NCBI RefSeq assembly: GCF_021462285.1
Contig: NZ_CP082787.1
Location: 2,542,001 to 2,606,000, forward strand
Origin: Serratia entomophila
GTDB taxonomy: Bacteria; Pseudomonadota; Gammaproteobacteria; Enterobacterales; Enterobacteriaceae
Reading direction: 5' to 3'
Length of the DNA stretch: 64,000 bases
How positions within the stretch are numbered: the first letter of the stretch is position 1; every line of letters starts with the position of its first letter. The translations under genes were made by a program, and so were the position numbers. Positions 10,966-19,830 of this stretch are shown here, in pieces. The notes beneath the pieces were generated by a model. That model worked only from the letters and a program-made list of their open reading frames with translations. It ran no database searches and was not told the origin of the DNA.

Positions 10966-11439
10966 TTATTCGCGCGCCGCCGCTTCCAGCCCGGCGATAT
11001 CAATTTTGACCATCTGCAGCATCGCTTCGGTCACGCGCCTGGCGCTGGCGCTGTCGCGCGTGTCCATCAGCTCGAACAGGCGTCGGGGCACAATTTGCCA
11101 GTACAGCCCCCAGCGATCGCGCAGCCAACCGCACTGCTCAATCTTGCCGCCCTCGCCCAGGCCATCCCACAGGCGATCCACCTCAGCCTGGTTCGCGCAT
11201 TCGATCATCACCGAAAAACTGTGATTGAAAGGCTCCATCTGGCGCGCTTCGAACGCCGAATAGCGCTGATCGCCGAGGGTGAATGTGGCCATTTTGACGC
11301 TGCCGGCCGGGCCGCTCGGCGTGTCTGCCTGCAGCGCAGAACGCCAGGTCACCGATGAGCCGGGGATCAGGGAGACATAGCGGGCCAATGCCCCCTCCAT
11401 GTCTTTCTCAAACCACAGATGCTGGATAATTTTAGCCAT
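10966..11439 (-). CDS. VOC-fold PhnB-like protein
   Basis: Cytoplasmic protein of 157 residues of the PhnB / 3-demethylubiquinone-methyltransferase-like branch of the vicinal oxygen chelate fold. Typical features: IIQHLWFEKDMEGALARYVSL at the start, FTLGDQRYSAFEAR in the middle, FNHSFSVMIECANQAEVDRLWDGL and the terminal CGWLRDRWGLYWQIVP repeat half. Strong ribosome site GGGGAGG. It lies 12 bases downstream of the DUF1428 gene in the same direction, so the two are cotranscribed. Members are widely annotated but enzymatically unassigned; I give no reaction. Confidence 0.85.
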   Translation of the reverse strand: MAKIIQHLWFEKDMEGALARYVSLIPGSSVTWRSALQADTPSGPAGSVKMATFTLGDQRYSAFEARQMEPFNHSFSVMIECANQAEVDRLWDGLGEGGKIEQCGWLRDRWGLYWQIVPRRLFELMDTRDSASARRVTEAMLQMVKIDIAGLEAAARE

Positions 11440-11451
11440 CCCGCCTCCCCA

Positions 11452-11805
11452 TCACGCATCGAGCAGCGGCGCAAAGCCGCCGAAGATCATGCGCTTTCCG
11501 TCGAAGGGCATCCGATCGCCCAAGGCCTTCATGCGCGGATCCTGCATCATCTTTTGGTTGGCGGCGTCGCGCACCGCCTTCGAGGGGTACTCTATCCAAC
11601 TGAATACCACCACTTCCCCTTCCTCCGCTTTTACCGCGCCGCGAAAATCCGTGAGCTTGCCGTCGGGCACGTCGTCGCCCCAACACTCCACCACTCGCGT
11701 GGCGCCGAACTCTTTGAACAACGGCGCAGCCGACGCGGCCAGCTCGCGATACGCCTCCTTATTGGCGGCCGGCACCGCCACCACAAAGCCATCTACGTAT
11801 TTCAT
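11452..11805 (-). CDS. DUF1428-family protein
   Basis: Small cytoplasmic protein of 117 residues. Start chosen at the ATG giving [20 protein letters not shown], which is the conserved DUF1428 opening, with GAGGAA upstream; the longer open frame from 11898 has no support. FPDKLTDF-like segment reads [25 protein letters not shown], and the end is [13 protein letters not shown], a family signature. It has a ferredoxin-like (dimeric alpha-beta barrel) fold by family knowledge; function is unknown. First gene of a two-gene unit with the VOC protein. Confidence 0.88.
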   Translation of the reverse strand: MKYVDGFVVAVPAANKEAYRELAASAAPLFKEFGATRVVECWGDDVPDGKLTDFRGAVKAEEGEVVVFSWIEYPSKAVRDAANQKMMQDPRMKALGDRMPFDGKRMIFGGFAPLLDA

Positions 11806-11920
11806 CTTCAGGTTCCTCTTGTGCGTTAAACACAGTCGGTCTGGCGCCGGCACAATGCCGACGCCATTTACCATTTTAGACGCCAGGGTGAGCGGCAACC
11901 ATGCGCCGCATGCAAGGAGG

Positions 11921-13351
11921 TTAGATGTCGCTGTAAATCAGGGGAAAAATTTCCGGGGTGGCGACCTGGTTACGGCCGGCGTTTTTCGCCTGATACACCG
12001 CTATATCCGCCATTTTCAGCAGTTCATCCAGGCTCTCCCCAGAGCCGCCAAAGCAGGTGACCATGCCGATGCTGACGGTGATCTGCAGCTGATTGCCGCC
12101 CGGCAGTACGATCGACTCCCGCTCTATTTGCTGGCGCAAACGCTCCGCCAGGGCCATCGCCTGCCGCTGCTGGCCCAGCGTCGCGACGATGGCGAACTCC
12201 TCGCCGCCCATGCGGCCAAACAGATCTTTCTCGCGCAGGTTAGCGGCGATGGCGCGGGTAAACGCCAGCAGCGCAGCATCGCCGCCGGCATGGCCGAAGC
12301 GATCGTTGATCGATTTGAAGTAATCGATATCCAGCATCATCACGCAAAGCACTTCGCCCTTGTGGGCGATCAGCCGCTCCCCGCGCTGCATGAAGGCGCT
12401 GCGCGTCAGTACCTGGGTCAGCGCGTCATGGTTCGCCACGTACTCCAGCGTGCTCAGCAGCGTATTGCGCGCGAAGTTCATGCTGGCGACGGCGATCGGC
12501 CCCAGCGCCAGCAGCGCTACGCCCAGGCGCATCGACACCGTATTCTGCGGCATGCGCATATCCAGATTGGTGACGATAAGCCCCATATCGATCGCCAGAT
12601 GGCACCACAACACGTAACCCAGCACCGCAATCATGGTGCTAAACAGCGAGAACGACATCGCCAGCCACAGCAGTACCGGCATAGGGAAAATCACCGAACC
12701 CGGGCCGCCGATCAGCACGCTGCAGACGCAGGCCAACAGCAGCAGCGCCAATACGGCGCTCTTTCTGCCGACGTCCGGCCACTGGCTCCAGCGCGGCAGC
12801 TGGCGTAACCGAACCTGCCAGTCGGCGGGAAAAGCCAGGATAAACGGCATCAGCGTGATGTAATTGGTGAATTCCGATGAAAACCACAGCGACAGCGCGG
12901 TGAAATACGGCCGGCCAAACAGCAGGTTTGAGACGCCGGCGCCCACCAGGCCGGTGCCCGCCGCGCTGGCCAGGCAGATGCCGAACAAATACATGCTCGA
13001 AGAGCCGCGTTGCAGCATGCGGGTTTGCGGTTGCAGCCGCATAAACAGCAGATAACCCAGCCCGACGCCGACGATATTGGCGCTATTGAGCAACAGCGCC
13101 TTGTTGAACGGGCTGCCGGTCAGCAAATCCGCCAAAAGGTAGCCGACAGCCGCCATGCTCCAGCCATAACGCGTGGCTAGTTCCGGATTGCGCACCAGCA
13201 CCGCCAGCAGCACCGCGTTGGCCGGCCAGAACGCCGCCAGAAAACCGCTGGGCCGGCTCAAAATACCCAACAGGCAAACGGCGAACACCAGCAGGAAGAC
13301 GGTGAGCGCATGCCAAAATTTTGCATTATCGGGCAACGGAGTGGTTTGCAT
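11921..13351 (-). CDS. MASE1-GGDEF diguanylate cyclase
   Basis: Membrane-bound c-di-GMP synthase, 476 residues. Start ATG at 13351 gives [19 protein letters not shown]; the longer frame to 13405 is not needed. About eight hydrophobic helices (residues about 12-300) form a MASE1-like sensor with the [21 protein letters not shown] motif. The C-terminal GGDEF domain starts near [14 protein letters not shown] and carries an intact GGEEF active site. The inhibitory I-site REKD sits exactly five residues before it, so product inhibition is expected. The only c-di-GMP receptor seen in the window is YcgR at 56841-57554. No EAL domain follows. Signal sensed is unknown. Confidence 0.9.
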   Translation of the reverse strand: MQTTPLPDNAKFWHALTVFLLVFAVCLLGILSRPSGFLAAFWPANAVLLAVLVRNPELATRYGWSMAAVGYLLADLLTGSPFNKALLLNSANIVGVGLGYLLFMRLQPQTRMLQRGSSSMYLFGICLASAAGTGLVGAGVSNLLFGRPYFTALSLWFSSEFTNYITLMPFILAFPADWQVRLRQLPRWSQWPDVGRKSAVLALLLLACVCSVLIGGPGSVIFPMPVLLWLAMSFSLFSTMIAVLGYVLWCHLAIDMGLIVTNLDMRMPQNTVSMRLGVALLALGPIAVASMNFARNTLLSTLEYVANHDALTQVLTRSAFMQRGERLIAHKGEVLCVMMLDIDYFKSINDRFGHAGGDAALLAFTRAIAANLREKDLFGRMGGEEFAIVATLGQQRQAMALAERLRQQIERESIVLPGGNQLQITVSIGMVTCFGGSGESLDELLKMADIAVYQAKNAGRNQVATPEIFPLIYSDI

Positions 13352-13721
13352 CTTGGATCCAGAAACATTCGTTAAGGTGACGTCACGCCTACGCCATGTC
13401 GGCACACCGTCGCGCCATGGCTGCCGGTTTTTATCTCATCGCGGCACGGCTATTATTGCCAGTTTTACTGGTCTGATCATCTGTTTATTGAACATGAGGA
13501 AACATATTTGTGTATCAATATGCTGAACTTGCCGGGCTCCCGACAAAATGAGGCACGCGGGTTAAGATTATTATGGTCAATCGGCGCGCCTCTCGCCGGT
13601 AAAATAACGCTTTCCCCCGTTTGGAATAAGCGGCCGTGCCAAAAGTGAATGATTTTTCTATTAATAATTAATTACATATCGCCGAACAACGTAACCCTCT
13701 TTCCTTCGCGCCGGCCGACAA

Positions 13722-13743
13722 AAAACAGATAATGATTATCACT
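13722..13743 (+). promoter_or_regulatory. Fur box upstream of a binding-protein gene
   Basis: ACAGATAATGATTATCAC matches the Fur consensus closely (core GATAATGATTATC at 13728-13740). It lies 22 bases before the next start codon, over the likely promoter/ribosome region. The rest of the 414-base gap from 13352 holds the cyclase promoter side, a GTGACGTCAC palindrome at 13377-13386 and AT-rich DNA with no gene. Confidence 0.8.
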
Positions 13744-13765
13744 TCTCCTATTGACGAGACAAGCC

Positions 13766-14869
13766 ATGAAATCCCCTGTTAGCCGCCTGCTGTGCGCATT
13801 GGCGCTGGCGCTGCCGTTGAGCGGCTTCGCCACCCCCTATCCTCTGACCCTGACCGATATGGATGGCCGGAAAGTCACCCTTACCCACGAACCCGAGCAC
13901 GTGATCCTGCAGGACGGCCGCGATATTCTGACGCTGGCGTTGCTGGACCGTGAAGATCCATTCCGCCGGGTGGTCGCCTGGAACAACATGCCGAAAAAGC
14001 AGGATACCGCTACCTGGACCCTGCTGAAAAACACCTGGCCGCAGGCGACAAAAATTCTGGATATGGGATTTAACGATCAGGGCCAGGTTGACCTTGAGAG
14101 CGTGATCGCCAGAAAGCCGGACCTGATGATCGCCCAGCTGCGCGCCAAGCCGGCGCTGGAGCAGTCCGGCGTTTTGACTGCGTTGAAAGGGTTGAACGTT
14201 CCGGTGGTGTTTGTCGATTACGAGCTGGATCCGGCCAAAAATACCGCCGCCAGCGTCGCCTTGCTGGGCCGCGTATTGAACCAGGAGGCCCGGGCCAAAG
14301 AATATACCGACTTCTACCGGCAGAAATATCAGGCCATTCAGCAACGGGTGGCGAGCATCAAGATTAAACCGACGGTATTTATCGAACCTATCGCCGGCAA
14401 CAGCGACAACTGCTGTTTCACCCATTCGCACAACGGCTGGGGCGGGCTGGTTGAAGCGGTGGGCGCCACCAATATCGGCTCCAGCCTGCTGCCGGGCGGT
14501 GCGGGATTCGTTGCGCTGGAGAAAATCATCGCCATGAAGCCGGACGTCTACCTGATGACCGGTTCGGTGCGCCCGAACGCCAACGTGATCCCGTTCGGTT
14601 ATAACGTCTCTGAGCAGGCGGTTGCCGGCGCCTTCGACAAACTGACCCAGCGCACCGGCGTCGCCAACCTGGCGCCGGTGGAAAATCATCGGGCGTATGG
14701 CGTCTACCACCACTTCTATAACCACCCCTACAACATCATCGGCATGGAGATTTTGGCCAAGGACATTTACCCGCAGCAGTTCAGCCGGCTAGACCCCATC
14801 GCCGATTACCATCAGTTGATCAAAACCTTTACCCGCATTCCGGATCAGCCGGTGATTCTGTCTCATTGA
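13766..14869 (+). CDS. Fur-controlled FecB/BtuF-type periplasmic binding protein
   Basis: Periplasmic binding protein of 367 residues of the type III (FepB/BtuF) fold. Signal peptide: MKSPVSRLLCALALALPLSGFA then TPYPLTLTD. The mature start MDGRKVTLTHEPEHVILQD is the usual beginning of these domains, and DLESVIARKPDLMIAQ is the conserved second-strand motif. A long helix links lobes (RVLNQEARAKEYTDFYRQKY). The Fur box directly upstream points to an iron-siderophore or haem-type ligand. No permease or ATPase gene is adjacent, so it must share a transporter encoded elsewhere or act alone. ATG at 13766 is preferred to 13751 because it gives a clean signal peptide. Confidence 0.88.
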   Translation: MKSPVSRLLCALALALPLSGFATPYPLTLTDMDGRKVTLTHEPEHVILQDGRDILTLALLDREDPFRRVVAWNNMPKKQDTATWTLLKNTWPQATKILDMGFNDQGQVDLESVIARKPDLMIAQLRAKPALEQSGVLTALKGLNVPVVFVDYELDPAKNTAASVALLGRVLNQEARAKEYTDFYRQKYQAIQQRVASIKIKPTVFIEPIAGNSDNCCFTHSHNGWGGLVEAVGATNIGSSLLPGGAGFVALEKIIAMKPDVYLMTGSVRPNANVIPFGYNVSEQAVAGAFDKLTQRTGVANLAPVENHRAYGVYHHFYNHPYNIIGMEILAKDIYPQQFSRLDPIADYHQLIKTFTRIPDQPVILSH

Positions 14870-14949
14870 CAGCCAGCGCATCATTGAGCGGTGGTAACGC
14901 CTTGCAGTGTTTATACTTAAGGAGATGGTGACCAACGGAGGGAAGTGAA

Positions 14950-15126
14950 ATGAAAGCGATGATCCCGGTGCTGTTGATGTTGATGCTTTCCGGCTGTATC
15001 GGCGGTAAAGGCGGCCCACAGGACGTGCCGCCACCGCCGGCGCAAAACGATCCTCACACCTGCAATAACAGCGACGCCAGCGCCAACAGCGACTGCTCTC
15101 AGTCGGTGGTGCCGCCCATGCACTGA
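14950..15126 (+). CDS. 58-residue lipoprotein, function unknown
   Basis: Small gene below usual size limits but well formed: ribosome site GGAGGG nine bases before the ATG, then a signal peptide ending in the lipobox LMLSGC at residues 12-17. The mature part is about 42 residues, Gly/Pro/Asn/Ser rich (GGKGGPQDVPPPPAQ) with two further cysteines (DPHTCNNSD and NSDCSQS) that could form a disulfide. It would be anchored to the outer membrane by its lipidated Cys17. It follows the Fur-controlled gene by 80 bases with a candidate promoter in between (TTATACTTAA). I do not recognise a family. Confidence 0.75.
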   Translation: MKAMIPVLLMLMLSGCIGGKGGPQDVPPPPAQNDPHTCNNSDASANSDCSQSVVPPMH

Positions 15127-15130
15127 CCTG

Positions 15131-15158
15131 CCGCCGCCGGGTTACGGCCCGGCGGCGG
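15131..15158. terminator. Symmetric hairpin between convergent genes
   Basis: Eleven-base perfect stem (15131-15141 with 15148-15158) between the lipoprotein stop and the mechanosensitive-channel stop. No T tract on either side, so it may act as a bidirectional transcript end or stabiliser, not a classic terminator. Confidence 0.5.
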
Positions 15159-15166
15159 GTTCAGCT

Positions 15167-17590
15167 TTACGACGATTGCTCTTCCTCGTTGGCCAGGTTC
15201 TTCGCCTGCTGTTTCATAAACACCACTTCCTGCGGGCTGGACATATTGACGCGCTGCGCGCGCAGCAGTTTGAGGATGTTGAACAGCAGTTCGCTTTTGG
15301 TTGCGCCTACCATGCGCGGGCTGGGCACGTAGCCGGTGACGCTGAGGATAATGCCGTCCGGCCCCAGTTGGCTGAAACGAACGTAAGGCGCCGGCGTCTC
15401 CAAAATATTCTCGTAGTCGTTGTAGGCGCTCAGCAGGATATTGCGCACCAGCTCGGGATCGATATCCGTCGGGAAGGTCAGCGCGATGGTGACCACCCCT
15501 TGCGCGTTGCCCATGGTGGCGTTGCGCACGTTCTGCGAGATCAGCTGCGAGTTCGGCACGATCATGGTTGAACGGTCGCTGAGCTGGATCTCGGTGGCGC
15601 GCACGTTGATGCGGCGCACGTCGCCTTCCACCCCGCCGATGCCGATCATGTCCCCCACCTTCACCGGCCGCTCGGTCAGCAGGATCAGGCCGGAAATAAA
15701 GTTCTTCACGATCTCCTGCAGGCCAAAACCGATGCCGACCGACAGCGCACTGACGATCCACGCGAGGTTACTCCACTGGATGCCCAGCGCCGCCAGCGTG
15801 ATCAGGATCAGCAATACATAGCCGACGTTGCTGAACAGCGTAACCAGCGAGGCGCGAATGCCGACGTCTGAAATGGTTTTCGGCAGCAGCTCGTTGCTCA
15901 GCCAACGCTGGGTTACCCGCAGGATATAGATGCCGACCGCCAGGCAAATCACCGCGTTGATCAGATTGCCGGGAACGATGTTGAAACGCTGCAGGCCTTC
16001 GCCGGTCAGGATCGAGGCGATTTTTTCCAGCAACGAGTTAGGCGTGGTGGTGCCGAACGAGCCGTTGAACAGCGAGAGGATCATCAACAGCAGCAGTGAA
16101 CATTTCGCCACTGCGGTAGTGATAATCGCCATCTGTTCCAGGTGGCGGTCCTTGACGTTGAGCGTTTTCTTCAGCGTTTTGCCGCTGGTGGTTTGCGACG
16201 AGAAGATAGCGGCGCACAGGTCGGTAGCAAACAGCACGGTAAAATAGAAGGTCATCAGCACCAGCACGATCCAGATCACCTGATAGGTCAGGAACCGGGC
16301 GAAGGCGATGTAACCGATCAGCAGCGAAAACAGAATGATCACCGAACACACCAGCGTGACCAGATGCACCAGGCCACCGACGGTTGAACGTTTTTCGATG
16401 TGCACGCCCTGCTGTTCCAGCCGGCGGCGAATGCGCTGGGAGCGTAGCGGTATCGCCAGCAACACCATGCCGATCAGCCCGGCGACCAGGCCGTTGCCGA
16501 AAATGGTGGCGCTCAGGCTGGCGCTCACCACGTTATTGATAAGCTCCACCGTGCCAAAGGCCAACGCCAGCGCGGCCAGCAGCGGCGAGAAGTAGCGCAG
16601 CCCGGTGGCGACCGCGTCGTCCAGCGACGCCAGGCGCCATGATGGCCGATTCAGCGACAGCGCCGCGCGGCCCAGCCCGGCGATCAACGCGCAGAAAATC
16701 GCCAGCTTGCTGAAGCCTTCCGAAAAATCCTGCAGCAGCACCGGCAGCGCCTGCACCCGGGTAAAGGTCTGATTCAGCAGGTTCAGCGCGATGCCGGTGG
16801 TGATTACGGTGACGGCGACGGTCGCGATGGCCATAAAGCTGCGGCGCAGCCGCCCGTCCGGCAAGAAGCGAATGCTGACCCAGGCCAGGAAGCGCTCGGA
16901 ATAATAGCGGCCCCAGGACCAGATAATGACCGCCAACGCCAGCAAAGCAAGGGTGCCGTAGCGCCATTCCTCTTGCCAACTGGCGTCCCAGGCTTCTTTC
17001 ATCGCGGCATTGAACTGATCCAACCGCTGCGCATCCTCATCGGACGGTTGCACAATCGGCGCCCAAAATTTGGCGCCCACTATGCTGCCGGTGTTCAGCG
17101 CCAGCTGGGTTTTAAACGCCACCCGGCGCAGATCGCCAATTTGCTGCCCCAGATCGATCGCGCCGGCTCTGATGGCCTGCGCGCGTTTTGCCGCGTCGTC
17201 CAGCTGCTTCTTGCTGTTGTTGAGCGCGTTGCGCTGCTGCACCACCGCCGGGGTTTCGGCCAGGGAGCCGGCGGCCGGCTGCGGCCCCAGCACGTCGAGC
17301 TGCGCCTGCAGCTTTTCCTGTGCCGGCTGCAGGTCTGCCGCCAGCTTCTCCATCCCGGCGGCCAGATCGTCGGTGGACTGCCGCAGTTTGACGAGCTGAT
17401 TGTCGGTGCTGGCCTTGGAGACCTGCTGTTTCATGTCGTCCAACTGCTTTTGGGCCTTTTTTAGCGCCGTGGCGGGATCCGGCGCGCTTTCGGCAACGGG
17501 GTCATCCTGCGCGGCAACGCTGGCCAGCGGCGCCAACTGCAACCCAAACAGCAGGAACAGAAAAAAGAAGATCTGACGGGGTCTTAACAT
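15167..17590 (-). CDS. Large MscS-family mechanosensitive channel with DUF3772
   Basis: Inner-membrane channel of 807 residues. Start at ATG 17590 gives the signal peptide MLRPRQIFFFLFLLFGLQLA, cleaved after VAA; the GTG at 17647 would bury it. Residues about 30-190 are a periplasmic coiled-coil/DUF3772 region rich in Gln and Lys. About eleven hydrophobic helices follow. The MscS core near residues 560-640 has the pore helix SALSVGIGFGLQEIVKNFISG and the beta-domain LLTERPVKVGDMIGIGGVEGDV. It releases solutes during osmotic down-shock, by family knowledge. It is transcribed alone and has no E. coli-type KefA paralogue beside it. Confidence 0.9.
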   Translation of the reverse strand: MLRPRQIFFFLFLLFGLQLAPLASVAAQDDPVAESAPDPATALKKAQKQLDDMKQQVSKASTDNQLVKLRQSTDDLAAGMEKLAADLQPAQEKLQAQLDVLGPQPAAGSLAETPAVVQQRNALNNSKKQLDDAAKRAQAIRAGAIDLGQQIGDLRRVAFKTQLALNTGSIVGAKFWAPIVQPSDEDAQRLDQFNAAMKEAWDASWQEEWRYGTLALLALAVIIWSWGRYYSERFLAWVSIRFLPDGRLRRSFMAIATVAVTVITTGIALNLLNQTFTRVQALPVLLQDFSEGFSKLAIFCALIAGLGRAALSLNRPSWRLASLDDAVATGLRYFSPLLAALALAFGTVELINNVVSASLSATIFGNGLVAGLIGMVLLAIPLRSQRIRRRLEQQGVHIEKRSTVGGLVHLVTLVCSVIILFSLLIGYIAFARFLTYQVIWIVLVLMTFYFTVLFATDLCAAIFSSQTTSGKTLKKTLNVKDRHLEQMAIITTAVAKCSLLLLMILSLFNGSFGTTTPNSLLEKIASILTGEGLQRFNIVPGNLINAVICLAVGIYILRVTQRWLSNELLPKTISDVGIRASLVTLFSNVGYVLLILITLAALGIQWSNLAWIVSALSVGIGFGLQEIVKNFISGLILLTERPVKVGDMIGIGGVEGDVRRINVRATEIQLSDRSTMIVPNSQLISQNVRNATMGNAQGVVTIALTFPTDIDPELVRNILLSAYNDYENILETPAPYVRFSQLGPDGIILSVTGYVPSPRMVGATKSELLFNILKLLRAQRVNMSSPQEVVFMKQQAKNLANEEEQSS

Positions 17591-17795
17591 AAATTCAGTG
17601 CTCAGCTCAGCATGATAGACAGGTGTGCGGCAGACAGGGAAATCCACCGCTTAATCATAAACGCCGATTATAATAGCTGCTTAATCTGAGCCGAAATACC
17701 TGAATTATTCCCATTCATTCGTCACTGCGGGGATGCTGCGTTTAGCCTGCTGATATCTTGAACATTTTACGGTGGCGCGATGCCAAAAGACGCCC

Positions 17796-17801
17796 TATAA
17801 T
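17796..17801 (+). promoter_or_regulatory. -10 element for the leader/ABC-F transcript
   Basis: A perfect TATAAT hexamer 41 bases before the leader ORF. No good -35 hexamer lies at 16-18 bases spacing. Predicted transcript start is around 17808, giving a short 5' end before the leader peptide. Confidence 0.5.
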
Positions 17802-17841
17802 TCGCTCACCTATTAACCTAATTTATAAAAGGAGGATTACT

Positions 17842-17925
17842 ATGCCGATGTGTGAATTGTTTGTTTACTCACACTTCTATAGTAATTGCCGCCGCTCAAG
17901 CATTACCGGTATCGTGCTGCGATAA
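17842..17925 (+). CDS. 27-residue leader peptide of the ABC-F gene
   Basis: Short ORF beginning MPMCELFVYSHF and ending SITGIVLR, followed by TAA. It has an excellent ribosome site (GGAGG at 17831-17835, six bases spacing), much better than that of the ABC-F gene downstream. Codons 18-20 lie in the 5' arm of a long hairpin, so translation of the leader would melt it. It ends 112 bases before the ABC-F start. Short, strongly initiated ORFs with internal hairpins are the standard sensor of ribosome stalling in erm, cat and some ABC-F resistance genes. I know of no named homologue. The peptide itself is inferred; expression is untested. Confidence 0.65.
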   Translation: MPMCELFVYSHFYSNCRRSSITGIVLR

Positions 17926-18040
17926 CCCAGCTTGAGCGAAGCTTACTAAAATCTGAGCCCTTCCCTCCGGCTTACCGGGTTGTCGTCAGCGATGTTTGAC
18001 GATTGGCATCCTTATGCCTGTAAATCTTGAGTAAGCAATG
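17893..18040 (+). promoter_or_regulatory. Putative translational attenuator
   Basis: Three mutually exclusive pairings are visible. 1:2 is CGCTCAAGC (17893-17901) with GCTTGAGCG (17930-17938), nine bases, enclosing a smaller hairpin (17908-17914 with 17920-17927). 2:3 is AGCTT (17929-17933) with AAGCT (17939-17943). 3:4 is GCTTACT (17941-17947) with AGTAAGC (18030-18036), which ends one base before the ABC-F ATG. In the resting state 1:2 plus 3:4 would hide the ABC-F initiation region. A ribosome stalled over arm 1 would allow 2:3 and free arm 4. Confidence 0.6.
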
Positions 18041-19765
18041 AGCACATTACTATCTGCACAATCTGTCGGTTACGACAACGCGTTCGGCACCCTGCTGAGC
18101 GAGGTTTCCTTCAGCCTGAAAAAAGGCGATCGCATCGGTCTAATCGGCCATAACGGCTGCGGCAAAAGCACCCTGCTGAAAATCCTCAGCGGCGACCTGC
18201 CCGCCGGCGCCGGCAACGTAACGATGTCGCACCAGTGCCTGATGGCGCGGGTGGAACAACACCTGCCGGAAGCGCTGCACGCCTGCACCCTGTTGGATGC
18301 GGTGCTGGCGCGATTGCCGCCAAACCAACATCTGAGCGAACGCTGGCGCTGCGAGGCGTTGCTGGCCAGCCTGGGGTTCACCGCCGAAACCTGGACGCTG
18401 ACCGCCGGCACCCTCAGCGGCGGCCAACATACGCGCCTGTTGCTGGCGCGCGCGTTGATCCGCCAACCGGACCTGCTGCTGCTGGACGAACCCAGCAACC
18501 ACCTGGACCTGCCCACCTTGCTGTGGCTGGAAGGGTTCCTGCAAAACTGGTGCGGCAGCTTTGTGCTGGTGTCCCACGATCGCTATTTGCTGGATCAGGT
18601 GACCAACTGCACCTGGATTTTGCGCGACCAGACGCTGCAATTCTTCCGCTTGCCCTGCTCCGCAGCCCGCCTGGCGCTTGAGGAGCAGGATGCCGCGGAC
18701 GCGCACCGCCGCCAGGCCGAGCAAAAAGAGATCGATCGGGTGGAGAAGAGCGCCCACCGTCTGGCGGTTTGGGGCCGGGTGTACGACAACGAAGATCTGG
18801 CGCGCAAGGCCAAGCAAATGGAAAAACGCGTCGACCGCCTCAGGGAAGAACAAACTACGCTGACCGCCGGCAGCCAGTGGCGGTTGCGGCTGCAGGGGGA
18901 AGCGCTCGACGCCGATCGCCTGCTGGCGCTGCCGCAGCTGGACGTGCGGCCGGCGGCGGATGCGCCGGTACTGTTCAGCCTCGAGCAACTGCGGGTTAAA
19001 AGCGGCGATCGCATCGCCATCGTCGGGCGTAACGGCTGCGGCAAGTCCTCGTTGCTGCAGCAGCTGTGGCGTGAGTATCGCCAGCCAGACGATCGGCAGG
19101 CGGTATTCCATCCGCGGGTGCGGATAGGCTATTACGATCAAAGCCTGCAGCAGCTGCGCGATGAGGACAGGCTGAACGAAGCCCTGACGCATTTCGCACC
19201 GCTGACCGAAGAACAGCGGAAAATGGCGCTGATTGGCGCCGGCTTCCCCTACCTGCGCCATCAGCAGCAGGTCCGCTCGCTGAGCGGCGGCGAGCGCTCG
19301 CGCTTGCTGTTTGTCGGCCTGACGCTGGCCAACCATGGTCTGCTGTTGCTGGATGAGCCCACCAACCATCTGGATATGGCGGGTAAAGAAGAGCTGGCGG
19401 AAACGCTGCGGCAGTTTTCCGGCGCGGTAATGCTGGTGACCCACGATCGGATGCTGATCGAACAAAGCTGTAACCGCTTTTGGCTGATTGACCAACGGCA
19501 GTTGACCGAGTGGCACGATCTGGCGCCGGTCTACCAGCGGTTGGCCGGGGAGCATGCCGGGGAAGCCTCGTTGCCACCTCGGCAGGCCGTGGCCGCCGAC
19601 AGCGCGTCGCCGGATGACGAGGACGCGTTTCTGAACGCCCTGCTGCTGCTGGAAAGCAAACTGCAGGAAGATCTGGCGCGTAAACCTAAGCACCAAAAAC
19701 CGGAACTGCAGGCGCGTTGGCGCCGGGAGATAGCAGAAATAACCGCCCGTCTGAACCTGGGCTAA
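18038..19765 (+). CDS. ABC-F family ATPase (ribosome-associated)
   Basis: Soluble protein of 575 residues with two ABC ATPase domains and no membrane helices, as in ABC-F factors that bind the ribosomal E site. Domain 1: GLIGHNGCGKSTLLK, signature GTLSGGQHTRLLLARAL, Walker B LLLLDEPSNHLD. Domain 2: AIVGRNGCGKSSLLQQ, VRSLSGGERSRLLFVG, LLLLDEPTNHLDMAG. The interdomain linker (about residues 220-285) is charged and helical (QKEIDRVEKSAHRLAVWGR), the part that in antibiotic-resistance ABC-Fs reaches the peptidyl-transferase centre. A C-terminal helical tail follows. With the leader ORF upstream, a drug-protection role is possible, but housekeeping ABC-Fs share these features. Confidence 0.92.
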   Translation: MSTLLSAQSVGYDNAFGTLLSEVSFSLKKGDRIGLIGHNGCGKSTLLKILSGDLPAGAGNVTMSHQCLMARVEQHLPEALHACTLLDAVLARLPPNQHLSERWRCEALLASLGFTAETWTLTAGTLSGGQHTRLLLARALIRQPDLLLLDEPSNHLDLPTLLWLEGFLQNWCGSFVLVSHDRYLLDQVTNCTWILRDQTLQFFRLPCSAARLALEEQDAADAHRRQAEQKEIDRVEKSAHRLAVWGRVYDNEDLARKAKQMEKRVDRLREEQTTLTAGSQWRLRLQGEALDADRLLALPQLDVRPAADAPVLFSLEQLRVKSGDRIAIVGRNGCGKSSLLQQLWREYRQPDDRQAVFHPRVRIGYYDQSLQQLRDEDRLNEALTHFAPLTEEQRKMALIGAGFPYLRHQQQVRSLSGGERSRLLFVGLTLANHGLLLLDEPTNHLDMAGKEELAETLRQFSGAVMLVTHDRMLIEQSCNRFWLIDQRQLTEWHDLAPVYQRLAGEHAGEASLPPRQAVAADSASPDDEDAFLNALLLLESKLQEDLARKPKHQKPELQARWRREIAEITARLNLG

Positions 19766-19772
19766 GCCTCAC

Positions 19773-19799
19773 AGGCCGCCTTTATGGCGGCCTTTTTTA
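19773..19799 (+). terminator. Intrinsic terminator after the ABC-F gene
   Basis: Stem AGGCCGCC (19773-19780) and GGCGGCCT (19786-19793) with five-base loop and a TTTTTTAT tail. Textbook form. Confidence 0.92.
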
Positions 19800-19830
19800 T
19801 CACATCTGTCGATGAATGGCCTTTTCGGAT

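Noticed and set aside
13405..13526. ORF antisense to the cyclase start and gap
   Set aside because: Mirrors the real gene's frame composition and has no start signals.
15167..17647. GTG start of the mechanosensitive channel at 17647
   Set aside because: It would place 19 residues before an obvious signal peptide; the ATG at 17590 is preferred.
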